Below, in pieces: positions 49,521-57,684 of a stretch of DNA of 64,000 nucleotides. The stretch is from Nocardia rosealba. Lineage in GTDB: Bacteria > Actinomycetota > Actinomycetes > Mycobacteriales > Mycobacteriaceae. Below the pieces are notes generated by a model, which saw only the letters and a program-made list of their open reading frames with translations, searched no databases and was not told the DNA's origin. Position numbers and translations under genes: made by a program. The first letter of the stretch is position 1. Each line of letters begins with the position of its first letter. The stretch is from positions 58,027 through 122,026 of the forward strand of contig NZ_JAIWNA010000011.1 in assembly GCF_020216065.1 (NCBI RefSeq), given 5' to 3'.

Positions 49521-49943
49521 ATGACAACACATCACCGTCTCGGCCGTGCGGGCTTCGGCATCACCGCGTTCGGCGCTGTCGCCGCCACCATCGTGCTGGC
49601 CGCCCCGCAGGCCTCGGCCTGGGTGGGCAACCTCAGCGTCGCGGGCACCGATCACAAGGTCGGGTGCAGCTACAAGCTGACGGCCAGCGTCGAGGTCGAC
49701 AGGCTGACCTCGGTGAAGTTCACCGACAACGGCCGCGACATCGGCACGGTCTCGCCGTCGCTGCTCTCCGGCACGGTGAGCATGACCTGGAAGCCGACCA
49801 CGACCGGCCAGCACAAGCTCGAGGCGCGGCAGCTGCTGATCAGCGACTCGATCACCGTCACCGTCGGTGAGGCGGCCGCGACCGGCAGCGCCGGCTGCGG
49901 TGGTGGCCTCGGCGACCTGCTCGGCAGCGGTTCGGCAGGCTGA
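49521..49943 (+). CDS. Secreted Ig-like domain protein
   Basis: A 140-residue exported protein. The signal peptide is GITAFGAVAATIVLAAPQAS with cleavage predicted after ASA. The mature part (about 34-118) is a small beta-sandwich, with strands LSVAGTDHKVGCSYKLTASV and LTSVKFTDNGRDIGTV, then GTVSMTWKPTTTGQHKLEAR and DSITVTV, like a bacterial Ig-type domain. Cys49 and Cys126 may pair. The C-terminus is Gly-rich (GCGGGLGDLLGSGSAG). It is similar in layout to other nocardial secreted small proteins of unknown role. A 17-bp terminator follows. Confidence 0.75.
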   Translation: MTTHHRLGRAGFGITAFGAVAATIVLAAPQASAWVGNLSVAGTDHKVGCSYKLTASVEVDRLTSVKFTDNGRDIGTVSPSLLSGTVSMTWKPTTTGQHKLEARQLLISDSITVTVGEAAATGSAGCGGGLGDLLGSGSAG

Positions 49944-49950
49944 TCGATAC

Positions 49951-49989
49951 CGAAACCGCCCGCGACCTGTCCGGTCGCGGGCGGTTTCG
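49951..49989. terminator. Bidirectional 17-bp terminator hairpin
   Basis: CGAAACCGCCCGCGACC pairs perfectly with GGTCGCGGGCGGTTTCG around a TGTCC loop. It lies between the secreted-protein gene and the convergent DUF402 gene. Confidence 0.9.
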
Positions 49990-49994
49990 TCGTT

Positions 49995-50519
49995 TCAGCG
50001 CCAGGTCAGGGTCATACCGCGGGTGGCGAGCCACGCCTCGAGCGAGTACCCGTGCGCGGCGATCCCGTCGACCGCCGCGACCGCGTGTTCGATCGCCGCC
50101 TGGGCCTGTTCGGCATCGAGCAGACCGTCGGTCTGCGCGGCGAGCAGTTCGTCGATGTCGACCAGGCGCACATCGCGGCCCGTGCGGACCAGCAGGTCCA
50201 GGTAGTGGTCCAGCGAGCGCCACAGCGTCGGGGAGTCCCTGGTGAAGACGCCGACATCGACGTACACGTCCTGCCACTGCTCGATGCCCGGGTTGTACCA
50301 GAGTTTGGACGCGCGCAGCGACAGACTCGGCAGCAGCCACGATTCCAGATAGTGGAAGCTGGCGTGGTCGGAGTGCCGCCCCATGTAGAGGCCCCACGGC
50401 TCCTCCCGGTACACCTCGACCGGCCGTACGAAACCCTTCGGATCGGTATTGGTCTTGGCCGCTAGGTCGAACAGCTCGATTTTGGGCGGGTGCACGTGCA
50501 CGGTCGAGGCCTGGGTCAT
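49995..50519 (-). CDS. DUF402 domain protein (Rv1632c-type position)
   Basis: A 174-residue soluble protein whose core resembles DUF402/FAU-1-like nucleotide phosphatase-type domains. It has FVRPVEVYREEPWGLYMGRH, SWLLPSLSLRASKLWYNPG, QDVYVDVGVFTRDSPTLWRS and DHYLDLLVRTGRDVRLVDID; the repeated acidic residues in the last segments are the likely metal site. The ATG at 50519 is used. It sits between coaE and uvrB on the minus strand, exactly where M. tuberculosis has Rv1632c. Biochemical function is not established for this group. Confidence 0.75.
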   Translation of the reverse strand: MTQASTVHVHPPKIELFDLAAKTNTDPKGFVRPVEVYREEPWGLYMGRHSDHASFHYLESWLLPSLSLRASKLWYNPGIEQWQDVYVDVGVFTRDSPTLWRSLDHYLDLLVRTGRDVRLVDIDELLAAQTDGLLDAEQAQAAIEHAVAAVDGIAAHGYSLEAWLATRGMTLTWR

Positions 50520-50608
50520 GTGCGCAGAATCTACCGGCACGCGGGGCCGGGCGCCGAGCGCTTTCCGCCGCCGCGAATCTGTCGGTGGGTACGCCTAACC
50601 TGGTGTGC

Positions 50609-52789
50609 ATGGCATTCGCAACCGAGATCCCGGCCGAAGGGTACGAAGAGCGGGGGCACCCGCTCGCGCATTCGGAGCACCGCCCGGTCGGTGAGATCGA
50701 GCGCAAGGGTGGCCGCTTCGAGGTGGTCAGCCCGCATCAGCCGGCAGGCGATCAGCCCGCCGCCATCGCCGAGCTCGAGCGCCGCATCAACGCGGGGGAG
50801 AAGGACGTGGTGCTGCTCGGTGCCACCGGCACCGGCAAGTCGGCGACCACCGCCTGGCTGATCGAGAAGCTGCAGCGGCCCACCCTGATGCTCGCGCCGA
50901 ACAAGACCCTCGCGGCCCAGCTGGCCAACGAACTGCGGGAGATGTTGCCGCACAACGCGGTCGAGTACTTCGTCTCCTACTACGACTACTACCAGCCCGA
51001 GGCCTACATCGCCCAGACCGATACCTATATCGAGAAGGACAGCTCGATCAACGACGACGTCGAGCGGCTGCGGCACTCGGCCACCTCCAGCCTGCTGTCG
51101 CGTCGAGATGTGGTGGTGGTCGCGTCGGTGTCGTGCATCTACGGTCTCGGTACGCCGCAGTCATACCTGGATCGCTCGGTGCAGCTCGAGGTCGGCGGCG
51201 AGATCGACCGCGACGCGCTGCTGCGGCTGCTGGTCGATGTGCAGTACACCCGCAACGACATGGCGTTCACGCGCGGGTCGTTCCGGGTGCGTGGCGACAC
51301 CGTCGAGATCATCCCCTCCTACGAGGAGCTCGCGGTCCGCATCGAGTTCTTCGGCGACGAGATCGAGGCGCTGTACTACCTGCACCCACTCACCGGCGAT
51401 GTGGTCCGCCAGGTCGACTCGCTGCGCATCTTCCCCGCCACGCATTACGTGGCGGGCCCGGAGCGCATGGAGAAGGCCGTCGCCGCCATCGAGGAGGAGC
51501 TGGCCGCCCGCCTGGCCGAGCTCGAGGGCCAGGGCAAACTGCTCGAGGCGCAGCGCCTGCGCATGCGCACCGAATACGACCTGGAGATGATCCGTCAGGT
51601 CGGGTTCTGCTCGGGCATCGAGAACTATTCGCGTCACATCGACGGTCGCCCCGCCGGGTCGGCGCCCGCCACCCTGCTCGACTACTTCCCCGACGACTTC
51701 CTGCTGGTCATCGACGAATCCCACGTCACCGTCCCGCAGATCGGTGGCATGTACGAGGGCGATATGTCGCGCAAGCGCAACCTCGTCGAATTCGGGTTCC
51801 GGCTGCCCTCGGCGGTCGACAACCGGCCGCTCACCTGGGAGGAGTTCGCCGACCGGATCGGGCAGGCGGTGTACCTGTCGGCTACGCCCGGGCCGTATGA
51901 GCTCGGCCAGGTGGGCGGTGAGGTCGTCGAACAGGTCATCCGCCCGACCGGTCTCGTCGACCCCCAGGTGGTGGTGAAACCGACCAAGGGCCAGATCGAC
52001 GACCTGGTACACGAGATCCGGCAGCGCACCGAGCGCGACGAGCGCGTGCTCGTCACCACGCTCACCAAGAAGATGTCCGAGGACCTCACCGACTACCTGC
52101 TCGGGCTCGGGGTCCGGGTGCGGTACCTGCATTCGGAGATCGACACCCTGCGCCGCGTGGAACTGCTGCGTCAGCTGCGCCTCGGCGAATACGACGTGCT
52201 CGTCGGCATCAACCTGTTGCGCGAGGGCCTCGACCTGCCCGAGGTGTCGCTGGTGGCGATCCTCGACGCCGACAAGGAGGGCTTCCTCCGGTCGAGCACC
52301 AGCCTCATCCAGACCATCGGCCGCGCGGCCCGCAACGTGTCGGGTGAAGTGCACATGTACGCCGACAAGATCACCGACTCGATGCGCCACGCCATCGACG
52401 AGACCGACCGCCGCCGCGCCAAGCAGATCGCCTACAACGAGGCCAACGGCATCGACCCGCAGCCCCTGCGCAAAAAGATCGCCGACATCCTCGACCAGGT
52501 GTACCTGGAGGCGGGCGACGAGGTGGCCGTCGGCGGTTCCGGCCGCAACGTCAGCCGTGGCAGGCGCGCCCAGGGCGAACCGGGTCGCGCGGTGAGCGCG
52601 GGCATCTACGCCGAACGCGACGTGAAGTCGATGCCGCGCGCCGAGCTGGCCGACCTCGTCGCCTCGCTCACCGATCAGATGATGAACGCCGCCCGCGAAC
52701 TGCAGTTCGAGCTCGCAGGCCGCTTACGTGACGAGATCGCCGACCTGAAGAAGGAGCTGCGCGGAATGGACGCCGCGGGGTTGAGCTGA
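50609..52789 (+). CDS. uvrB: UvrABC excinuclease subunit B
   Basis: A 726-residue damage-verifying helicase of nucleotide excision repair. Motifs are Walker A LLGATGTGKSATTAWL, MLAPNKTLAAQLANELR, the beta-hairpin FVSYYDYYQPEAYIAQTDTY that clamps DNA, Walker B LLVIDESHVTVPQIGGMY, motif V LVGINLLREGLDLPEVSLV and motif VI QTIGRAARNVSGEVHMYAD. A C-terminal UVR motif (about 680-720, ELADLVASLTDQMMNAAREL) contacts UvrA and UvrC. The ATG at 50609 gives the mycobacterial-type N-terminus FATEIPAEGYEERGHPLAHS. Gene order coaE-DUF402-uvrB matches M. tuberculosis. Confidence 0.98.
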   Translation: MAFATEIPAEGYEERGHPLAHSEHRPVGEIERKGGRFEVVSPHQPAGDQPAAIAELERRINAGEKDVVLLGATGTGKSATTAWLIEKLQRPTLMLAPNKTLAAQLANELREMLPHNAVEYFVSYYDYYQPEAYIAQTDTYIEKDSSINDDVERLRHSATSSLLSRRDVVVVASVSCIYGLGTPQSYLDRSVQLEVGGEIDRDALLRLLVDVQYTRNDMAFTRGSFRVRGDTVEIIPSYEELAVRIEFFGDEIEALYYLHPLTGDVVRQVDSLRIFPATHYVAGPERMEKAVAAIEEELAARLAELEGQGKLLEAQRLRMRTEYDLEMIRQVGFCSGIENYSRHIDGRPAGSAPATLLDYFPDDFLLVIDESHVTVPQIGGMYEGDMSRKRNLVEFGFRLPSAVDNRPLTWEEFADRIGQAVYLSATPGPYELGQVGGEVVEQVIRPTGLVDPQVVVKPTKGQIDDLVHEIRQRTERDERVLVTTLTKKMSEDLTDYLLGLGVRVRYLHSEIDTLRRVELLRQLRLGEYDVLVGINLLREGLDLPEVSLVAILDADKEGFLRSSTSLIQTIGRAARNVSGEVHMYADKITDSMRHAIDETDRRRAKQIAYNEANGIDPQPLRKKIADILDQVYLEAGDEVAVGGSGRNVSRGRRAQGEPGRAVSAGIYAERDVKSMPRAELADLVASLTDQMMNAARELQFELAGRLRDEIADLKKELRGMDAAGLS

Positions 52790-52833
52790 GTATGTCGACC
52801 CGGCGACCACCGGATACCCCGCGGCGCCGGCCG

Positions 52834-53301
52834 CTAATCAGACCCAGCCATCCATTGGGCGATGCGGCGGTCGGCTTCCTCGCGGGAGACGTTCTCGACG
52901 CGGGTCATGACCGCCCAGCGGTGGCCGAACGGGTCGATGACGACGCCGTAGCGGTCACCGGTGACGAAGGTCTGGACGTCCTCGGCAACGCGGGCACCGC
53001 GGGCGACGGCACGCGCGAAGGCCTCGTCGACATCGGGGCAGTAGTGCACGATCGAGGTGTGCACCCAGCCTTCGGGGGCGCGAACGCTGTTGTCGGCCAG
53101 CGGGATTCCGAGCTGCAGAGTGGAGTCGCCGATGAGCAGTTCGGCATGCACGGGTCTGCCTTCGGCATCGTCGGCGCGGCTGAGCACCTTCGCGCCGAAG
53201 ACCTCGGAGTAGAAGTCGATGGCCGCCTCGCCATCGGCGACGGCCAGGAAACAGGTGATGGAGTGGTAGCCCTCCGGGATGGGCGCAACAGGATTCGTCA
53301 T
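52834..53301 (-). CDS. VOC family (glyoxalase/PhnB-like) protein
   Basis: A 155-residue vicinal-oxygen-chelate fold protein. The N-terminus EGYHSITCFLAVADGEAAID is typical of PhnB-like members, followed by FYSEVFGAKVLSRADDAEGR, HAELLIGDSTLQLG and DPFGHRWAVMTRVENVSREE. The last segment carries the conserved DPFGHRW motif. Without a clear metal triad the activity (glyoxalase-like, antibiotic sequestration or other) cannot be stated. The ATG at 53301 is used. It diverges from an AraC-type regulator with 56 bases between starts, which suggests direct control. Confidence 0.82.
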   Translation of the reverse strand: MTNPVAPIPEGYHSITCFLAVADGEAAIDFYSEVFGAKVLSRADDAEGRPVHAELLIGDSTLQLGIPLADNSVRAPEGWVHTSIVHYCPDVDEAFARAVARGARVAEDVQTFVTGDRYGVVIDPFGHRWAVMTRVENVSREEADRRIAQWMAGSD

Positions 53302-53357
53302 GGCTTCGATCCTGCTCACCCGGCGCCCGCCGGTCTTGTAAGAACGCGACACCGGCG

Positions 53358-54194
53358 ATGACGACCGGCGACCTCGACGACGCGAAGGGGATCCTCCTCC
53401 CGCGCGAGCAGGCCAGACACCGATCGCTGCGACGGCTCGACGTCGGTCCCGCGCTGGCGGAATTCGCCGACCGGTACTGGGTAGTGCGCTGGGATCTGCG
53501 TGGCAGGCCCGCGTTCCGTGCCGAGGTGCTGTCGTTTCCGTGCGTGAACGTCACCTTCGAACGCAGCAGTACCCGTACCGGCGGATTCGTGAACGGCGTG
53601 TGCACAACCAAGTACGTGCGCGATCTCGACGGTGAGGGCGAGACATTCGGAATCCGTTTCCGCCCCGGCGGTTTCGGAGCCTTCACCGGGTGTGATGTCG
53701 GTGCCCTACGCGACGGTTCGGCGCCGCTCACGGAGATGCTGCCCGAAGCGGCAGGGCTGGCCGAGCGGGTACTGGCCGAACCGTCCGACGAGAACCGGGT
53801 CGGGATCGTCGAGGAATTCTTCGGCGGCCGGGGCGGTGCCGACGATTCGCAGTTCGCGCTGGTGTCGCGCATCGTGACGGCGATGGAGCGGGATCCGGAG
53901 CTCACACGCGTGGACCAGGTCACCGAACGGTTCGCGGTGCCCATGCGCACCTTGCAGCGGCTGTTCCGCCGCTATGTGGGCGCCGGCCCGAAATGGGTGC
54001 TGTGCCGGTTCAGGTTGCAGGACGCCGCCGATCTGCTCGCTCACTCCGACCCGGATCTGGCCGAGTTGGCCACCGATCTGGGCTATTTCGATCAGGCGCA
54101 TTTCAGCCGGGAATTCACCGCGCAGATCGGGATGCCGCCCCGCGAATACGCGCGCCGCGCCCGCGCGACGGGCGCGGCCGCCGCAACGCTGTGA
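53358..54194 (+). CDS. AraC family transcriptional regulator
   Basis: A 278-residue regulator with an N-terminal DUF6597-like domain (about 20-150; FADRYWVVRWDLRGRPAFRA, GETFGIRFRPGGFGAFTG) and a C-terminal AraC HTH (about 170-270; RVDQVTERFAVPMRTLQRLF, LAELATDLGYFDQAHFSREF). This domain pair is common in actinobacterial regulators located beside VOC or DoxX genes. It starts at ATG 53358, divergent from the VOC-family gene, which is the probable target. The inducer is unknown. Confidence 0.9.
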   Translation: MTTGDLDDAKGILLPREQARHRSLRRLDVGPALAEFADRYWVVRWDLRGRPAFRAEVLSFPCVNVTFERSSTRTGGFVNGVCTTKYVRDLDGEGETFGIRFRPGGFGAFTGCDVGALRDGSAPLTEMLPEAAGLAERVLAEPSDENRVGIVEEFFGGRGGADDSQFALVSRIVTAMERDPELTRVDQVTERFAVPMRTLQRLFRRYVGAGPKWVLCRFRLQDAADLLAHSDPDLAELATDLGYFDQAHFSREFTAQIGMPPREYARRARATGAAAATL

Positions 54195-54484
54195 ACGGGC
54201 ACGGCACCGTCGGTGTTGTGACGAAAATCCCAGGCCCGCAGCGGCGTTGATTGTGTTGTGATTTGCCACAATTTCGTCGGCTCACCGTTCGATCGGCGCA
54301 GGTGAATGCCGACGACGGCGCCCATAATCCGGTACTGCCGGACAAAGTGACCCAACACTCCCGGTGTGATCTGTTGCGAATTGTCGATAAATCGGCGCGT
54401 TGTGGCGTTATGGTCGACGCAATTGCCGCGCCGATGCTCGATTCCCGGGTCGTTCGGCGCTGCACCGACCAAGTTGGAGGAGAG
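54195..54484. other. Upstream region of universal stress gene
   Basis: A 290-base stretch, apparently less GC-rich than the flanking genes. It holds a 5-bp inverted repeat TTGTG-ATTTGC-CACAA (54256-54271). TTGCGA (54374) and TATGGT (54409) are possible promoter parts at poor spacing. I see no DevR/DosR box and no gene. Confidence 0.45.
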
Positions 54485-54937
54485 ATGACCGCCTACCGGA
54501 CCATTGTCGTCGGTACTGATGGCTCGGATTCGTCGTACGTCGCGGTGGAGAAGGCTGCGGCGCTCGCTGCCGACGCGGACGCGACTCTCGTGCTGGCCTG
54601 CGCCTACTTCCCGACCGATGATCGCGATGTCGCCGCGGCCGCCGATGTGCTCAAGGACGAGGCCTACCAGGTCCGTGGCTCGGCGCCGACCAACGAGATC
54701 CTGCACGTCGCCCGCGAGAAGGCGGTGGCCGCCGGTGCGAAGAACATCGTCGAGCGCGCCATCGTCGGCGAGCCGGTGGATTCCCTGCTCGACCTGATCA
54801 AGGAGACCAAGGCCGACCTGCTCGTCGTCGGCAACCGTGGCCTCAACACCCTCACCGGCCGCCTGCTCGGCTCCGTCCCCTCGGACGTAGCCCGCAAGTC
54901 GCGCTCGGACGTCCTGATCGTCCACACGGTGCGCTAG
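54485..54937 (+). CDS. Universal stress protein, Rv1636 type
   Basis: A 150-residue single-domain universal stress protein. It opens YRTIVVGTDGSDSSYVAVEK with the nucleotide-binding Asp/Gly, and ends with the phosphate-binding loop VVGNRGLNTLTGRLLGSVPS and DVLIVHTVR. The sequence follows M. tuberculosis Rv1636 (TB15.3) closely, a protein reported to bind cAMP preferentially. The position downstream of uvrB supports orthology. GGAGGAG precedes the ATG. It probably acts as a cytoplasmic cyclic-nucleotide buffer or stress effector. A long hairpin terminator follows. Confidence 0.93.
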   Translation: MTAYRTIVVGTDGSDSSYVAVEKAAALAADADATLVLACAYFPTDDRDVAAAADVLKDEAYQVRGSAPTNEILHVAREKAVAAGAKNIVERAIVGEPVDSLLDLIKETKADLLVVGNRGLNTLTGRLLGSVPSDVARKSRSDVLIVHTVR

Positions 54938-54951
54938 TACTGGACCGACGA

Positions 54952-54984
54952 GAAGTGCCGGTACCCGCTGGGTGCCGGCACTTC
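54952..54984. terminator. Bidirectional terminator hairpin
   Basis: A stem of about 15 bp (GAAGTGCCGGTACCC with GGGTGCCGGCACTTC, one T-G pair) and a GCT loop lie between the universal stress gene and the convergent helicase gene. Confidence 0.85.
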
Positions 54985-54990
54985 GTCGTC

Positions 54991-57288
54991 TCAGGCCAGT
55001 GCCGACAACACCTCGGGCAGATCCTCGGTGTGCACCACCGCGAGCCGCTGGGTGGCGCGGGTGAGTGCGACGTAGAGGTCGTTGAGGCCGCGCGGGGACT
55101 CCTTGACGATGGCCTGGGGTTCCACCAGGTACACGCGGTCGAACTCCAGGCCCTTGGCATCGTGCACCGTGAGGACCTGCACCGATTCGCCTGCCAGCGT
55201 GGACAGTTCGGGGACGAGAGCGGCGGGGGCGAGGACGGCGGCGGTGCCGGGTGCCTGTTCCGCGGCGATCAGCCGGGCCAGTTCGTCCGGCACTTCCGCA
55301 GGCGAAACACGATGTGCGCGAGGGGGGTTGCCGGTTTCGCGGACCGAGCGCGGTGCCTGGGCGGTGGGATCGATGGCGGTGAGGACGTCGGCGGCCACCG
55401 CCATGATCTCGGCGGGGGTGCGGTAGTTGACCGTTAGCTCGGTGAGCTTCCAGCGTTGGGCCACATAGGGTTCCAGCACCCGCTGCCACGACGACGCGCC
55501 CGCCGGGTCGCCGGTCTGGGCGACGTCGCCGACGACGGTGATCCACCGATTCGGGATGCGGCGCATCACCATTCGCCACGCCATCTCCGACAGTTCCTGC
55601 GCCTCGTCGACGATCACGTGCCCGTAGGTCCAGGTGCGGTCGCCCGCGGCGCGTTCGGCCGTGGTCTGCCGGTTGCCGAACTCCTGGCGCTGGGCCAGCT
55701 GGGAGGCGTCGATCAGGTCGTAGGCCATGAGGATCTCGGGGTCGAGTTCGTCCTCGATGTCCTGAGGAGCGGAACCGGTGAGGATGTCGAGTGCGTCCTG
55801 GGCTTCGGCCAGCTGCGCACGCCACCGGCGGCGGGCCCGTTCCCGCTCCTCGGTGTCGTCCACGCCCAGCAGTTCGGCGAGTTCGTCGAGCAGTGGCGCG
55901 TCGGCGGCGGAGAACGTGCCGTCGTCGGGGCGGACGAGTTCGGCGCGGTCCTCGGGGCTCAGCGACTTGGCCGCGCGGTCGAGCCGGGCCGGGTCGGCGA
56001 GCAGATCGGCGAGGACCTCCTGCGGGGAGAGCACCGGCCACAGCGCGCTGATCGCGGCCTGTACCTGCGGGTCGGCGCGCATCTCGTCGCCGATCTCGCT
56101 GAGATCGGCCGAGCTGAGCAGGCTGGTGCCGCCGGACAGATCGGCGCCCATCGTCGCGGCCAGCTGATCGGTGAGCGCGTCGATCACCGACGAGGCGAAG
56201 ACCGGCCGTGCGAGATTGTGCGGACGGCGCGAGGAACGCGCCCGGCCACGCGCCCGGGTCGCGATCTTGCGGTCCAGCAGCACCGGGTAGCCGTCGAAGG
56301 TGAGCCGCACCGGTTCGGCGGGCACCTCCTGCCGGTCGCGCACCGCCTGCTTGAGCACCTCGAGCATGTCGAGCGAACCCTTGATCTCACCCGCGCGCAG
56401 CGAATCCTCGCGGACCGCCTTCACACCCGGATACAGGTCGCCGATGGTGGACAGCAGCACACCGGTCTCACCGAGCGAGGGCAGCACCTGCCCGATGTAG
56501 TCGAGGAAGGTGGCGTTCGGGCCGATGATGAGCACACCACTCTTGGCCAGCTGCTGACGGAAGGTGTAGAGCAGGTAGGCGGCCCGGTGCAGCGCCACCG
56601 CCGTCTTGCCGGTGCCCGGCCCACCCTGCACCACGAGCACACTCTTGTGCTCGGAGCGGATGATCGCGTCCTGTTCGCTCTGGATCGTCTCGACGATGTC
56701 GTTCATGTGCCCGGTGCGGGCCGCGTTCAGCGCGGCGAGCAGGGCGCTCTCGCCGCCCACGCCGTCGTCGGTACCCACCGCGCCGTCGCGTTCGGCGGCG
56801 CCCAGGTCGAGGTACTCGTCGTTGATCGCGGTCACCGTGCGGTTGCGCGAGCGGATGTGACGGCGGCGGACCACGTCCTCGGGATTGGCGGTGGTCGCCA
56901 GGTAGAACGGGCGCGCCAGGGGAGCGCGCCAGTCCAACAGCAGCGGCTCGTAGTCGTTGTCCTCGTCGAGGATGCCGAGGCGCCCGATGTAGCGGGCGGC
57001 GTCCTCGGTGGCGTCCAAGTCGATGCGGCCGAAGCACAGACCGTGCTCGGCGGCGTCGTATTTGGCCAGGTCCTCGCTGTAGAGCGCGGTGAACGACTCG
57101 CGTTCGCTGCGCGCCTGCGGGGTGCCGCCCGCTTCCAGCAGCACGGTCTTGAGCCGGTTCTGCGCGTAGTCGCGCATGGCGTCGAGGCGGTCGTAGAGCA
57201 CCGTGAGGTACTGCTGTTCCTGTTCGATCTCGCGGCCGCGCCCGCCCTGGTCGGTGCTGGCGCGGTCGTCGGCGAGGCGGTCGGGCAA
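54991..57288 (-). CDS. HelD/HelR-like RNA polymerase-associated helicase
   Basis: A 765-residue UvrD/Rep-like superfamily 1 protein. An N-terminal coiled region (about 18-60, EIEQEQQYLTVLYDRLDAMR) precedes the ATPase core: Walker A VQGGPGTGKTAVALHRAAYL, Walker B HVIVDEAQELSEMAWRM, VVGDVAQTGDPAG, LTVNYRTPAEIM and a final VLTVHDAKGLEFDRVYLVEP and LYVALTRATQRLAVVHTEDL. The split core and coiled arm are typical of HelD, which removes stalled RNA polymerase from DNA; actinobacterial HelR homologues protect against rifamycins. The TTG start at 57288 is supported by AGGAG seven bases upstream. Confidence 0.88.
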   Translation of the reverse strand: MPDRLADDRASTDQGGRGREIEQEQQYLTVLYDRLDAMRDYAQNRLKTVLLEAGGTPQARSERESFTALYSEDLAKYDAAEHGLCFGRIDLDATEDAARYIGRLGILDEDNDYEPLLLDWRAPLARPFYLATTANPEDVVRRRHIRSRNRTVTAINDEYLDLGAAERDGAVGTDDGVGGESALLAALNAARTGHMNDIVETIQSEQDAIIRSEHKSVLVVQGGPGTGKTAVALHRAAYLLYTFRQQLAKSGVLIIGPNATFLDYIGQVLPSLGETGVLLSTIGDLYPGVKAVREDSLRAGEIKGSLDMLEVLKQAVRDRQEVPAEPVRLTFDGYPVLLDRKIATRARGRARSSRRPHNLARPVFASSVIDALTDQLAATMGADLSGGTSLLSSADLSEIGDEMRADPQVQAAISALWPVLSPQEVLADLLADPARLDRAAKSLSPEDRAELVRPDDGTFSAADAPLLDELAELLGVDDTEERERARRRWRAQLAEAQDALDILTGSAPQDIEDELDPEILMAYDLIDASQLAQRQEFGNRQTTAERAAGDRTWTYGHVIVDEAQELSEMAWRMVMRRIPNRWITVVGDVAQTGDPAGASSWQRVLEPYVAQRWKLTELTVNYRTPAEIMAVAADVLTAIDPTAQAPRSVRETGNPPRAHRVSPAEVPDELARLIAAEQAPGTAAVLAPAALVPELSTLAGESVQVLTVHDAKGLEFDRVYLVEPQAIVKESPRGLNDLYVALTRATQRLAVVHTEDLPEVLSALA

Positions 57289-57332
57289 AACAGGACTCCT
57301 TTGTCACCGCGTTGAGAACAGAGTTGTCGAGT

Positions 57333-57671
57333 CTACTTGCCCCCGGACGGCAGCGCGCCCGTCGCGGGGAAGACTTCGTCACCGGTCACCGGCGTGAAGT
57401 GCTCGACCACCGGGAAAGGCTCGTAGAAGTGATGCAACAGCGCACGCCAGCGCTGATATTCCGGCGACCCGCGAAACCCCTCGGTGTGATCGCTCAGCCG
57501 CTCCCATCGCACCAGCAGCAGATAGGTGTCGGGTCGCTCCACACACCGCGACAACGACAGCCCGCCGAAGCCGGGCATACCGGCGATGATCGGGTAGGCC
57601 TGCGCGAAGGCTGCCTCGAAAGCGGCGGCGCAACCGGGCCGGACGGGCAGCAGGGCGTGTTCGACGATCAC
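57333..57671 (-). CDS. Antibiotic biosynthesis monooxygenase (ABM) domain protein
   Basis: A 112-residue GTG-started protein with the dimeric ferredoxin-like ABM fold: MIVEHALLPVRPGCAAAFEA, AYPIIAGMPGFGGLSLSRCV, TYLLLVRWERLSDHTEGFRG and YQRWRALLHHFYEPFPVVEH. Single-domain ABM proteins can be monooxygenases acting without cofactors or haem-related proteins; this one lacks features that decide. It lies 13 bases from the GGDEF gene and 44 from the helicase gene, all on the minus strand, so the three could share a transcript. Confidence 0.82.
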   Translation of the reverse strand: MIVEHALLPVRPGCAAAFEAAFAQAYPIIAGMPGFGGLSLSRCVERPDTYLLLVRWERLSDHTEGFRGSPEYQRWRALLHHFYEPFPVVEHFTPVTGDEVFPATGALPSGGK

Positions 57672-57684
57672 GCCGACCAGTGTG

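Noticed and set aside
54195..54484. DevR/DosR box before the universal stress gene
   Set aside because: The best candidate (around GGGCCTGGGATTTT on the minus strand) mismatches most consensus positions. The gene is Rv1636-type, which is not a DosR-regulon usp.
54092..56041. 649-codon minus-strand frame overlapping AraC, universal stress and helicase genes
   Set aside because: It crosses several real genes in another frame, and its composition is the usual high-GC shadow pattern.
57289..57332. Rifamycin-associated element upstream of the HelD/HelR-like gene
   Set aside because: The expected GGGGCTTGCGG-type inverted repeat is not present; only a GGGGGCAAG stretch lies nearby and it lacks a matching arm.
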